Assembly (NCBI GenBank): GCA_964398035.1
Contig: CAYNLI010000002.1
Location: 1 to 64,000 of the forward strand
Direction: 5' to 3'
DNA from: Saonia sp964398035
GTDB lineage: Bacteria; Bacteroidota; Bacteroidia; Flavobacteriales; Flavobacteriaceae
Length of the DNA stretch: 64,000 bases
The position numbers were made by a program, and so were the translations under genes. Shown piece after piece: positions 9,446-17,804 of the stretch. Under the pieces are notes generated by a model that worked only from the letters and a program-made list of their open reading frames with translations, was not told the origin of the DNA and searched no databases. Positions within the stretch are counted from its first letter, which is position 1. Every line of letters begins with the position of its first letter.

Positions 9446-9609
9446 TAGCTCATACATATTAACCCACAACTCTTAAAAGAGGTTGTGTATATAACGCAAT
9501 AATTTAGGTTTGGTGTTAATATGCTATCGAATAATATATGTTTTAAAAAAATAAAGCTTCATCAACTTTTTGTCAATGAAGCTAAGATCGTTTTACAAAA
9601 TAATATGTT

Positions 9610-10587
9610 TTATTTATATAACACTTTTTTAACAGCTTTGATTACATCTTTATGGTTGGGCAACCATTCTGCCAATAAAACTGGAGAATAAGGGGTTGGT
9701 GTATCTGCTGTATTTATTTTTATAATTGGCGCATCTAAATAATCAAACGCTTGTGACTGTACTTGGTATGTGATTTCTGTTGCCACATTACCAAAGGGCC
9801 AAGCTTCTTCTAAAATAACCAATCTATTTGTTTTCTTAACTGAGTTCAAAATAGTCTCATGATCCATAGGTCTTACCGTACGCAAATCTATAATCTCACA
9901 GGTAATACCTTCTTTCTCCAATTCAACCGCCGCTTTGGATGCTTCTTTTATAATTTTCCCAAAGGATACAATAGTTACATCATTCCCTTCTCTTATAACA
10001 TCTGCAACTCCCAATGGAATGATATAATCTCCTTCTGGCACCTCTCCTTTATCACCATACATTTGTTCAGACTCCATAAAAATCACTGGATCATCATCTC
10101 TAATCGCAGCTTTTAACAAGCCTTTTGCATCTTTGGGGTTTGATGGTACGACTACTTTTAATCCTGGACAATTGGCAAACCAGCTTTCAAAAGCTTGTGA
10201 GTGTGTAGCTCCTAATTGACCCGCAGATCCCGTTGGACCCCTAAATACAATAGGGCAATTAAACTGACCTCCAGACATTTGTCTTATTTTTGCGGCATTA
10301 TTTATAATTTGATCAATACCTACCAAAGCAAAATTAAAAGTCATAAATTCTACAATAGGTCTGTTACCATTCATTGCAGAACCTACAGCTATTCCTGAAA
10401 ACCCAAGCTCAGAAATAGGGGTATCCATTACACGTTCTGGTCCAAACTCATCCAACATTCCCTTAGAAGCTTTATAAGCACCATTGTATTCGGCAACTTC
10501 TTCTCCCATTAGATATACGGTGTCGTCATTTCTCATCTCTTCTGACATTGCCTCGCATATGGCTTGCCTAAACTGTAATGTTTTCAT
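9610..10587 (-). CDS. pdhB: Pyruvate dehydrogenase E1 component, beta subunit
   Basis: The 325-residue protein matches the transketolase-like pyrimidine-binding and C-terminal domains of E1 beta. Recognisable segments are MGEEVAEYNGAYKASKG near the N-terminus, VEFMTFNFALVGIDQI, GPTGSAGQLGATHSQ, and the DLRTVRPMD stretch followed by LVILEEAWPFG. With E1 alpha it decarboxylates pyruvate using thiamine diphosphate for the pyruvate dehydrogenase complex. The alpha subunit and E2 genes are not adjacent, which is usual when the subunits are dispersed. It is divergent from etfB, with a palindrome in the shared promoter region. Confidence 0.93.
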   Translation of the reverse strand: MKTLQFRQAICEAMSEEMRNDDTVYLMGEEVAEYNGAYKASKGMLDEFGPERVMDTPISELGFSGIAVGSAMNGNRPIVEFMTFNFALVGIDQIINNAAKIRQMSGGQFNCPIVFRGPTGSAGQLGATHSQAFESWFANCPGLKVVVPSNPKDAKGLLKAAIRDDDPVIFMESEQMYGDKGEVPEGDYIIPLGVADVIREGNDVTIVSFGKIIKEASKAAVELEKEGITCEIIDLRTVRPMDHETILNSVKKTNRLVILEEAWPFGNVATEITYQVQSQAFDYLDAPIIKINTADTPTPYSPVLLAEWLPNHKDVIKAVKKVLYK

Positions 10588-10690
10588 TTAATATGGAATA
10601 TTTACTATTATTTTCTTTACCCAAAACCGCAAGCAAAAATAAGGAATTAATATGGCAAATAATAGTGCTCCAAAAATTAAAAAAACAAGA

Positions 10691-10716
10691 AATTTATTAT
10701 GCGTGCATAATAAATT
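10691..10716. promoter_or_regulatory. 26-bp perfect palindrome, probable operator between pdhB and etfB
   Basis: Perfect 12-bp arms (AATTTATTATGC and its complement) surround a GT centre in the divergent region, 47 bp before the etfB start and about 103 bp before the pdhB start. The core TTATGCGTGCATAA is nearly identical to a second palindrome at 34867-34882. There is no T-run and the position is upstream of both genes, so it reads as a dimeric regulator's site and not a terminator. The regulator is unknown. Confidence 0.6.
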
Positions 10717-10763
10717 TGAAAATTAATGGTTATCTTAGCCAAGACTTATTAAAACGTAAATAA

Positions 10764-11510
10764 ATGAAGATTTTAGTTTGCATCAGTAGTGTACCAGATA
10801 CTACTTCAAAAATAAATTTCACGGAAAATGACACTAAATTTGACACCAACGGCGTGCAATTTGTCATTAATCCATACGATGAATTTGGACTTACCCGAGC
10901 CATGTGGTTCAAAGAAAAGCAAGGAGCCACAGTTCACGTAGCCACAGTTGGGCCAGCATCTACAGAACCAACCATAAGAAAAACATTGGCCATTGGTGCT
11001 GATGAAGCCATTAGAGTCAATGCAGAACCTACAGATGGGCTTTTTGTAGCACAACAATTGGCCGAAGTGGTTAAAAATGGAGCTTATGACCTAATCATTG
11101 CTGGCAGGGAATCCATTGATTATAACGGGGGAATGGTTCCTGGCATTATGTCTTCCATTTTGGATATGAACTTTGTAAATACATGTATCGGTTTAGAAGT
11201 TGATGGAAACAATGCAACTGCCATTAGAGAAATTGATGGCGGAAAAGAAACAGTAAGCACATCTTTACCTCTTATCATAGGTGGTCAAAAAGGATTGGTG
11301 CAAGAAAGTGATCTTAAAATTCCAAACATGAGGGGTATTATGATGGCGAGACAAAAGAAACTCAATGTCGTAGAGCCAATTGATGCAGTACAAGCAACCA
11401 TAGACACCAAATTTGAAAAACCAGCACCAAAAGGAGCGGTTAAATTGATAGATGCAAATAATATAGATGAATTAATTAGCCTTTTGCACAATGAGGCGAA
11501 AGTGATTTAA
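10764..11510 (+). CDS. etfB: Electron transfer flavoprotein, beta subunit
   Basis: The 248-residue protein starts with MKILVCISSVPDT and has the ETF-beta features NPYDEFGLTRA, GADEAIRVN and AGRESIDYNGGMVPG. It forms a heterodimer with EtfA, takes electrons from acyl-CoA and related dehydrogenases, and passes them to ETF-quinone oxidoreductase. The etfA gene follows after 10 bp, so the two are co-transcribed. Confidence 0.96.
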   Translation: MKILVCISSVPDTTSKINFTENDTKFDTNGVQFVINPYDEFGLTRAMWFKEKQGATVHVATVGPASTEPTIRKTLAIGADEAIRVNAEPTDGLFVAQQLAEVVKNGAYDLIIAGRESIDYNGGMVPGIMSSILDMNFVNTCIGLEVDGNNATAIREIDGGKETVSTSLPLIIGGQKGLVQESDLKIPNMRGIMMARQKKLNVVEPIDAVQATIDTKFEKPAPKGAVKLIDANNIDELISLLHNEAKVI

Positions 11511-11520
11511 ATAAAAAAAT

Positions 11521-12489
11521 ATGGCAGTTTTAATATATACAGAATCCGAAAACGGGAAATTTAAAAAGAATGCCTTTGAAGTGGCATCATATGCCTTTGA
11601 AGTGGCCAAACAAATGGGTGCTACAGTTACGGCAGTATCTTTCAATGCAGAAAACAATGATGAATTGGGCACTTATGGCGTTTCCAAAGTGTTAAACATA
11701 TCAAACAGTACGCTCAACACATTCAACGCAAAAGCTTATGCGAAAACAATTTTTCAAGCAGCAGAAAAAGAAGGTGCAACAGTTATTATTTTAAGTTCTA
11801 GCACCAACTCAAAATATATAGCACCACTTTTAAGTGGCAGTCTAAAAGCTGGTTATGTACCCAATGTTGTTACCGCTCCAGAAAGCACAAGTCCATTTAT
11901 GGTAAAAAGAACCGCTTTTAGCAATAAAGGTTTTGCATACACCCAAATAAATACAGACACAAAAATTATTGGCGTATCCAATAATGCTTATGGAATTTTT
12001 GAAAATAAGGTGGATACAACTACAGAAGATTTTAGTCCATCAGTAAGTGATGTAGATTTTTTAGTTAAATCCACAGAAATAGATAAAGCAGCTGGAAAAG
12101 TAACCATAGCCGATGCGGAAATTGTTGTTTCTGGTGGTCGAGGACTTAAAGGTCCTGAAAACTGGGGGATGATAGAAGAATTGGCAGATGTACTAGGTGC
12201 TGCAACCGCATGTTCCAAGCCTGTTTCTGATATGGGTTGGAGGCCTCATGGTGAACATGTAGGGCAAACAGGAAAGCCAGTTGCAAGTAATCTTTATATT
12301 GCCATTGGAATTTCTGGAGCCATTCAGCATTTGGCCGGAATCAATGCTTCTAAGGTGAAAGTTGTTATAAATACTGACCCTGAAGCTCCTTTTTTTAAAG
12401 CTGCTGATTACGGAGTTGTTGGTGATGCTTTTGAAGTTGTTCCTGAACTCATAGAAAAATTAAAAGAATTTAAAGCTCAAAACACTTAA
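11521..12489 (+). CDS. etfA: Electron transfer flavoprotein, alpha subunit
   Basis: The 322-residue protein has the N-terminal ETF domain and the C-terminal FAD-binding domain, with VVSGGRGLKGPENW, DMGWRPHGEHVGQTGK and AIGISGAIQHLAG as the flavin-contacting segments. It completes the ETF heterodimer encoded with etfB. A strong hairpin follows the stop codon. Confidence 0.97.
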   Translation: MAVLIYTESENGKFKKNAFEVASYAFEVAKQMGATVTAVSFNAENNDELGTYGVSKVLNISNSTLNTFNAKAYAKTIFQAAEKEGATVIILSSSTNSKYIAPLLSGSLKAGYVPNVVTAPESTSPFMVKRTAFSNKGFAYTQINTDTKIIGVSNNAYGIFENKVDTTTEDFSPSVSDVDFLVKSTEIDKAAGKVTIADAEIVVSGGRGLKGPENWGMIEELADVLGAATACSKPVSDMGWRPHGEHVGQTGKPVASNLYIAIGISGAIQHLAGINASKVKVVINTDPEAPFFKAADYGVVGDAFEVVPELIEKLKEFKAQNT

Positions 12490-12510
12490 TTTTTGTTAAT
12501 TTGTGTCCTT

Positions 12511-12558
12511 AAAGGGCTGTTTAAATATTTGGGCTACCCTTTTATTTAAACAGCCTTT
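12511..12558 (+). terminator. Long hairpin after etfA
   Basis: Arms at 12511-12526 (AAAGGGCTGTTTAAAT) and 12544-12558 (ATTTAAACAGCCTTT) pair along 15 bp with one bulged G, around a 17-nt loop. The T-run after it is weak, but the position fits an etfBA terminator. Confidence 0.6.
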
Positions 12559-12576
12559 CTTAGTTTAAAAAAATAT

Positions 12577-13203
12577 ATGAGTTTAGTAAGATTAAAAATA
12601 AAGGGAATATCCTATAGCCAAACACAGAATGGCGCTTATGCCCTAATATTAAATGAAGTTGAGGGTGATCGAAAACTTCCCATTGTCATTGGTGCTTTTG
12701 AGGCTCAATCCATTGCTATAGCTTTGGAAAAAGAAATTAAGCCTCCAAGACCTTTGACACATGACCTCTTTAAGAATTTTGCCGACCGATTTGATATTGT
12801 TGTAAAACAAGTTATTATCCATAAATTGGTAGATGGCGTTTTCTATTCCAGTATCATTTGTGAACGAGATAAGATTGAAGAAATTATTGATGCTAGAACA
12901 AGTGATGCCATTGCTCTGGCTCTTCGTTTTAATGCACCTATTTTCACGTATAAAACTATTCTTGATAAAGCTGGAATATTCTTAAAATTTTCATCAAAAG
13001 AAAAAAACAAAGAAGATAGTGACGATAGCATTATTGTAGATGAAATTTTGCAAGAGGGCGGCGAAACAGTAGAAATAGACACAGGAGATGCCTACAAAGA
13101 GCTTACAGTTGAGGAATTACACAAAGAGTTGCACAAAGCAGTCGCTAATGAAAATTATGAAAAAGCAGCGCAACTAAGGGACGAAATATCCAAGCGTAAA
13201 TAA
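12577..13203 (+). CDS. Bifunctional nuclease (DUF151) domain protein with UVR motif
   Basis: The 208-residue protein has an N-terminal BFN/DUF151 domain (KLPIVIGAFEAQSIAIALE, SDAIALALRF) and a C-terminal UvrB/UvrC-type motif (NYEKAAQLRDEISKRK). DUF151 proteins have been linked to nuclease activity in plants and a few bacteria; the precise role in Bacteroidota is unsettled. It lies 14 bp before the nucleoside transporter gene, implying an operon with nupC and perhaps thyA, which suggests a nucleotide-related context. Confidence 0.9.
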   Translation: MSLVRLKIKGISYSQTQNGAYALILNEVEGDRKLPIVIGAFEAQSIAIALEKEIKPPRPLTHDLFKNFADRFDIVVKQVIIHKLVDGVFYSSIICERDKIEEIIDARTSDAIALALRFNAPIFTYKTILDKAGIFLKFSSKEKNKEDSDDSIIVDEILQEGGETVEIDTGDAYKELTVEELHKELHKAVANENYEKAAQLRDEISKRK

Positions 13204-13217
13204 CCAATCTACATTTT

Positions 13218-14678
13218 ATGAAAATAGGACTTTGGGTTTCTTTTCTACTATTGTTATCCTTTCCATTAGTTGCACAAGAAAATGTTTTGGTAAATACGCT
13301 ACAAACTGTAGTTGAAACTACTACTATAAATGACATTACAATACCAACCAACACTCCTCAAGCAGTTCCTAGTGAAGGGTTTTCCTCAAACAGTTTGGGG
13401 CGTGGGATTATAGGTATGGCCGCACTTATTTTAATTTCCTTTTTATTTAGCACCAACCGTAAAGCCATTAATTGGAAAACAGTAGGCATAGGCTTAACCA
13501 TACAACTTATCATTGCCATTGGGGTACTCAAAGTAAATTTTGTTAAGGTGGTTTTTGAATGGATTGGTCAGAAGTTTGTCAACTTATTGGAATACACTAG
13601 GGCAGGGAGCCAATTCTTGTTTGAAGGACTAGTAGTGGATATGGATACCTTTGGGTTCATATTTGCCTTTCAAGTCCTTCCCACAATTATTTTCTTTTCT
13701 GCCCTTACCTCTGTATTGTATTATTTAGGAGTTATTCAATTTATTGTAAAAGGGTTGGCTTGGTTACTTACAAAATCATTGGGGATATCTGGCGCAGAGA
13801 GTTTAAGCATTGCTGGGAATATCTTTTTAGGCCAGACAGAAGCGCCACTACTTATCAAAGCCTATTTGGAAAAAATGAACAAATCCGAAATTCTATTAGT
13901 CATGATAGGCGGCATGGCAACTGTAGCTGGGGCAGTTCTAGCAGCATATATAGGATTTTTGGGAGGAAACGACCCTGTTTTACGGTTGATTTTCGCAAAA
14001 CACCTATTGGCCGCATCCGTAATGGCTGCACCAGGAGCTATAGTTGTTTCAAAAATTTTATACCCACAAACCGAAGCCATTAATACCGAAGTAAATGTGT
14101 CTTCCGAAAAAATTGGCGCAAATATTTTAGATGCCATAGCAAATGGTACAACTGAAGGACTTAAACTAGCTGTAAACGTAGGTGCAATGCTTCTTGTTTT
14201 TGTAGCCTTTATTGCAATGATTAATGGGGTTTTAGGAAGTGTCGGTGATTTTACAAATCTAAATTCATGGATTTCCAACCATTCTCCATATGACTCCTTT
14301 TCATTAGAAGCCATCTTAGGCACCATCTTTGCACCCCTAATGTGGCTTATAGGTGTTGCAAAAGAAGATGTTATGCTTATGGGCCAACTCTTGGGAATTA
14401 AATTGGCTGCAAGTGAGTTTATTGGATACATTCAATTGGCTGAGTTAAAAAACATGGCCAATGGCTCACATTTAACATACAATAAATCCATCATCATGGC
14501 CACCTATATGCTTTGTGGTTTTGCAAACTTTGCATCCATAGGCATACAGATAGGCGGTATAGGTTCTTTAGCTCCAGGGCAACGAAAAACGCTATCAAAA
14601 TTTGGCATGAAAGCCGTTTTGGGCGGTTCTTTGGCCTCTTTACTTTCTGCTACTATAGCAGGGATGATTTTAGGGTAG
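13218..14678 (+). CDS. nupC: Concentrative nucleoside transporter, NupC/CNT family
   Basis: The 486-residue membrane protein has the three CNT regions: N-terminal helices, the gate domain (FFSALTSVLYYLG, SLSIAGNIFLGQTEAPLLIK) and the C-terminal helices (CGFANFASIGIQIGGIG). It should import nucleosides with H+ or Na+. A signal-peptide-like segment (FLLLLSFPLVAQEN) and a roughly 40-residue Thr/Ser-rich stretch precede the core, making it longer than the roughly 400-residue E. coli NupC. Downstream thyA and the folA block agree with a nucleotide-salvage neighbourhood. Confidence 0.93.
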   Translation: MKIGLWVSFLLLLSFPLVAQENVLVNTLQTVVETTTINDITIPTNTPQAVPSEGFSSNSLGRGIIGMAALILISFLFSTNRKAINWKTVGIGLTIQLIIAIGVLKVNFVKVVFEWIGQKFVNLLEYTRAGSQFLFEGLVVDMDTFGFIFAFQVLPTIIFFSALTSVLYYLGVIQFIVKGLAWLLTKSLGISGAESLSIAGNIFLGQTEAPLLIKAYLEKMNKSEILLVMIGGMATVAGAVLAAYIGFLGGNDPVLRLIFAKHLLAASVMAAPGAIVVSKILYPQTEAINTEVNVSSEKIGANILDAIANGTTEGLKLAVNVGAMLLVFVAFIAMINGVLGSVGDFTNLNSWISNHSPYDSFSLEAILGTIFAPLMWLIGVAKEDVMLMGQLLGIKLAASEFIGYIQLAELKNMANGSHLTYNKSIIMATYMLCGFANFASIGIQIGGIGSLAPGQRKTLSKFGMKAVLGGSLASLLSATIAGMILG

Positions 14679-14719
14679 TTCCGTTAATAACGTTTTGATA
14701 AATTTATATTGAAGCATAC

Positions 14720-14748
14720 TTTGTTTGCAATGGTTTTTTATACTTTCG
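14720..14748 (+). promoter_or_regulatory. Bacteroidota-type promoter for thyA
   Basis: TTTG at 14720-14723 and TACTTTCG at 14741-14748 resemble the TTTG / TAnnTTTG elements with 17-nt spacing. It lies 25 bp before the chosen thyA ATG and rules out the upstream ATG at 14725, which would fall inside the promoter. Confidence 0.5.
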
Positions 14749-14772
14749 TTTTCTAGAAATCCAAGCAGGAAA

Positions 14773-15597
14773 ATGAAGCAATATCACGACTTACTACAAC
14801 ATGTTCTTAATAACGGCAATCAAAAAGAAGACCGTACAGGTACAGGTACGATAAGTGTTTTTGGGCATCAAATGAGGTTTGACCTTAGCGAAGGCTTCCC
14901 TATGGTCACCACTAAAAAATTACATTTAAAGTCTATTGTTCATGAACTATTGTGGTTTTTAAAAGGGGATACCAATATTGGTTATTTACAAGAAAACGGG
15001 GTACGAATTTGGAATGAATGGGCAGACGAGAATGGTGATCTGGGACCTGTCTATGGACATCAATGGCGCAATTGGAACAATGAGGGAATAGACCAGATCA
15101 AAGAAGTTATCCATAGCCTAAAAAACAATCCCAACAGCAGAAGAATGCTGGTCACGGCATGGAACCCCAGTGTTTTGCCCAACACCTCAGTTTCTTTCTC
15201 AGAAAATGTAGCGAATGGAAAAGCGGCTTTACCACCTTGCCATGCCTTTTTTCAATTCTATGTTGCAGACGGCAAACTTTCCTGTCAATTGTACCAACGC
15301 AGTGCGGACATATTTTTAGGAGTTCCTTTCAATATTGCTTCTTATGCATTGTTTACCCTCATGATAGCGCAGGTTTGTGGTTATAAAGCTGGGGAATTTA
15401 TTCACACTTTTGGTGATGCACATATATACAACAACCATATGGAGCAGGTAGAACTGCAATTAAGTCGTGAATTGCGCCCTTTGCCAAAAATGACCATCAA
15501 CCCAGAAGTAAAAAGCATCTTTGATTTTACGTTTGAAGATTTTACTTTAGAAGGCTATAACCCACATCCCCATATAAAAGGAATGGTTGCTATATAA
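14773..15597 (+). CDS. thyA: Thymidylate synthase
   Basis: The 274-residue protein starts at the ATG preceded by GCAGGAAA, giving MKQYHDLLQHVL. It has the folate/dUMP sites RTGTGTISVFGHQMRFDL, the catalytic cysteine in LPPCHAFFQFYV, and the QRSADIFLGVPFNIASYALF segment. It methylates dUMP to dTMP using methylene-tetrahydrofolate, yielding dihydrofolate. Dihydrofolate reductase (folA) lies about 9 kb away beyond the tyrosine cluster, although these partners are often adjacent. Confidence 0.97.
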   Translation: MKQYHDLLQHVLNNGNQKEDRTGTGTISVFGHQMRFDLSEGFPMVTTKKLHLKSIVHELLWFLKGDTNIGYLQENGVRIWNEWADENGDLGPVYGHQWRNWNNEGIDQIKEVIHSLKNNPNSRRMLVTAWNPSVLPNTSVSFSENVANGKAALPPCHAFFQFYVADGKLSCQLYQRSADIFLGVPFNIASYALFTLMIAQVCGYKAGEFIHTFGDAHIYNNHMEQVELQLSRELRPLPKMTINPEVKSIFDFTFEDFTLEGYNPHPHIKGMVAI

Positions 15598-15636
15598 AAG
15601 CACTTCCACATTTTTATTTATACCCTATACTTATAA

Positions 15637-16530
15637 TTAAGCGCAAAAAATAGTTTTTAAAGCCAGTTCCATCTCATTATTGTCAATATAAGTTTTTGCC
15701 AGCTTATGAATTTCAGCAATCTGTAATGCCTCATTAGGAGTATTTATAATTACCCTTAGGGTTGGGCTTTTTTTATATACCATTACTTCCTCATTTGTGG
15801 GCAGCTGTTCACAATTTCCAAGTCTACCGATATTGTTACCAGACAGTATATCAGAATTAAACACATGCTTTGGTAATTGATCCACACCAATACCTTTAGT
15901 AAAAATAGGCTTAGGAATTTCAAATAATGATTGATCTGTTACTCTTGTATACAGACTTCCTCCCATTCGGGCTACTAAATCTAATTTTTCAGTATCCAAT
16001 TTTCCGTTTTTGCCTAAATATTTATTATTGATATGAATATTAACGACTCTAGAAACAACAAGGTTTCCTGCCCCTCCTTGATTCCCTAATTCAATAATAT
16101 TTTCCACAACACATTCGAAAGAAACTGGAGATTCTGCAACTCTAGGAGGTTTTACCATTATAGAATTTACTTCTGTTAACCCCGCTTTTTCAAATTCGTT
16201 AACATCCTTTCCGTATTCGGTACTAGACAATGACATTTGTTCTACAATCGGATAGTTGACAATGTTTATTACAACTTCTTTGGTTGCTTTTACATTTGCC
16301 AACGTGTGTTTTATGGTATTATCTCTAACTCTTCTTGCAGGTGAAAAAATCAATATTGGAGGGTTTGCACTAAAAACATTAAAAAAACTAAATGGACTTA
16401 AATTAACGTTACCTTTAATATCAACAGTACTTGCAAAAGCAATTGGTCTTGGCGCAACAGCCGTTAATAATATCTGATGTAACTCAGAAATTGAAATTGA
16501 ATTTGGATCTATAGATGTGATGTTTTTCAT
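15637..16530 (-). CDS. Flavin reductase-like domain protein
   Basis: The 297-residue protein has an FMN-binding flavin-reductase-like domain (APRPIAFASTVDIKGNVNLSPFSFFN, VINIVNYPIVEQMS, GGAGNLVVSRVV). It is the last gene of the aromatic amino acid cluster, 11 bp after fahA, so it is probably co-transcribed. Such proteins reduce flavin or act as FMN oxidoreductases; its role in tyrosine breakdown is not established, and no two-component monooxygenase partner is seen nearby. Confidence 0.82.
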   Translation of the reverse strand: MKNITSIDPNSISISELHQILLTAVAPRPIAFASTVDIKGNVNLSPFSFFNVFSANPPILIFSPARRVRDNTIKHTLANVKATKEVVINIVNYPIVEQMSLSSTEYGKDVNEFEKAGLTEVNSIMVKPPRVAESPVSFECVVENIIELGNQGGAGNLVVSRVVNIHINNKYLGKNGKLDTEKLDLVARMGGSLYTRVTDQSLFEIPKPIFTKGIGVDQLPKHVFNSDILSGNNIGRLGNCEQLPTNEEVMVYKKSPTLRVIINTPNEALQIAEIHKLAKTYIDNNEMELALKTIFCA

Positions 16531-16541
16531 TTCAAATAATT

Positions 16542-17777
16542 TTATTTTGTAGGTAATAATTTTGACCTCACTTCACCAAATCCAATTCTAATTCCATCTT
16601 TTTCACAATAACCTCTCATAATAACTGTGTCGTTATCTTTAATGAATTTCCGTTCTCCACCTTCTTCTAATTTCACAGTTTGTTTTCCTCCCCAAGAAAG
16701 CTCCAACATTGAACCATAAGAATTTTTATCCTTCCCACTTATAGTTCCAGACGCCATCAAATCTCCCACTTTTACATTACACCCATTAACAGTATGGTGC
16801 GCCAATTGTTGTGATATATTCCAATACATATATTTAAAATTGGATTTGCTCACAACTGTTTCTTTACAATTTTCAGGTTGGATTGCCACTTCTAAATTAA
16901 TGTCATAATTTTTTAACCCTTCATATTCCAGGTAAGAAAGAACTTGTGGATCCTGCTCTGGACCTTTCATTTTAAAAGGTTCTAATGCTTCCATCGTAAC
17001 AATCCATGGAGAAATTGAAGAACCAAAGTTTTTTGCTAAAAAGGGACCTAAAGGAATGTATTCCCATTTTTGAATATCTCTTGCAGACCAGTCATTAAAC
17101 AATACTTGTCCAAAAATATATTCTTCAGCATTTGTTGTACTTATAGACTCTCCTAATTCTGTCTTTTTACCAATAACAAAACCCATTTCCAATTCAAAAT
17201 CTATTCTTGCAGATGCTTGAAAAACTGGTGCTTTATGATTTGGCAATAACACTTGTCCTTTTGGTCTATGAATATTAACCCCGCTCAACACAATTGAAGA
17301 TGCTCTGCCGTGATATCCAACTGGAAGGTGTTTCCAGTTTGGCAATAATGCATTCTCTGGGTCACGAAACATCATGCCAACATTAGTCGCATGTTCAATA
17401 CTTGAATAAAAATCCGTATAATCGCCAATCTCTATTGGCATGTGCATTATAACTTCATTTTGTTTCAATAACGCATTTTCATTTTGTCTTAAAACAGAAG
17501 CTTGATCACATAATTCTTGCTGAATCATTTGACGGATTTTTGTCGTTTTGTCTTTTCCTAACGCAATAAAATCATTTAAAGCTTCCTTTTCTAAAACTGA
17601 ACTATCAAAGTCTATGTTTTTAAACACACCGGCTTTTTCAACAATTGTCAAGTCTAATACTTGGTTTCCGATTGCAATTCCTACGCGTTGATTTTTCATT
17701 TTTGTTGAAAAAATTCCAAAAGGAATATTGTATATCGTAAAATCTGAATTATTTGGAATGTGCACCCAAGTTTTCAT
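16542..17777 (-). CDS. fahA: Fumarylacetoacetase
   Basis: The 411-residue protein starts at the ATG giving MKTWVHIPNNSDF; a TTG six bases upstream is in frame but unlikely. It has an N-terminal FAH domain and the C-terminal hydrolase domain with YHGRASSIVLSG, RIDFELEMGFVIGK and FNDWSARDIQKWEYIPLGPF, which hold the metal ligands and catalytic residues. It cleaves fumarylacetoacetate to fumarate and acetoacetate, the last step of tyrosine catabolism. It lies 27 bp after the hydroxylase gene. Confidence 0.96.
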   Translation of the reverse strand: MKTWVHIPNNSDFTIYNIPFGIFSTKMKNQRVGIAIGNQVLDLTIVEKAGVFKNIDFDSSVLEKEALNDFIALGKDKTTKIRQMIQQELCDQASVLRQNENALLKQNEVIMHMPIEIGDYTDFYSSIEHATNVGMMFRDPENALLPNWKHLPVGYHGRASSIVLSGVNIHRPKGQVLLPNHKAPVFQASARIDFELEMGFVIGKKTELGESISTTNAEEYIFGQVLFNDWSARDIQKWEYIPLGPFLAKNFGSSISPWIVTMEALEPFKMKGPEQDPQVLSYLEYEGLKNYDINLEVAIQPENCKETVVSKSNFKYMYWNISQQLAHHTVNGCNVKVGDLMASGTISGKDKNSYGSMLELSWGGKQTVKLEEGGERKFIKDNDTVIMRGYCEKDGIRIGFGEVRSKLLPTK

Positions 17778-17804
17778 AATCAATAGTTTTTAATTTTTAT
17801 ACCG

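Noticed and set aside
13862..14431. 189-codon open frame on the minus strand
   Set aside because: Antisense to the nucleoside transporter core motifs; no recognisable protein features.
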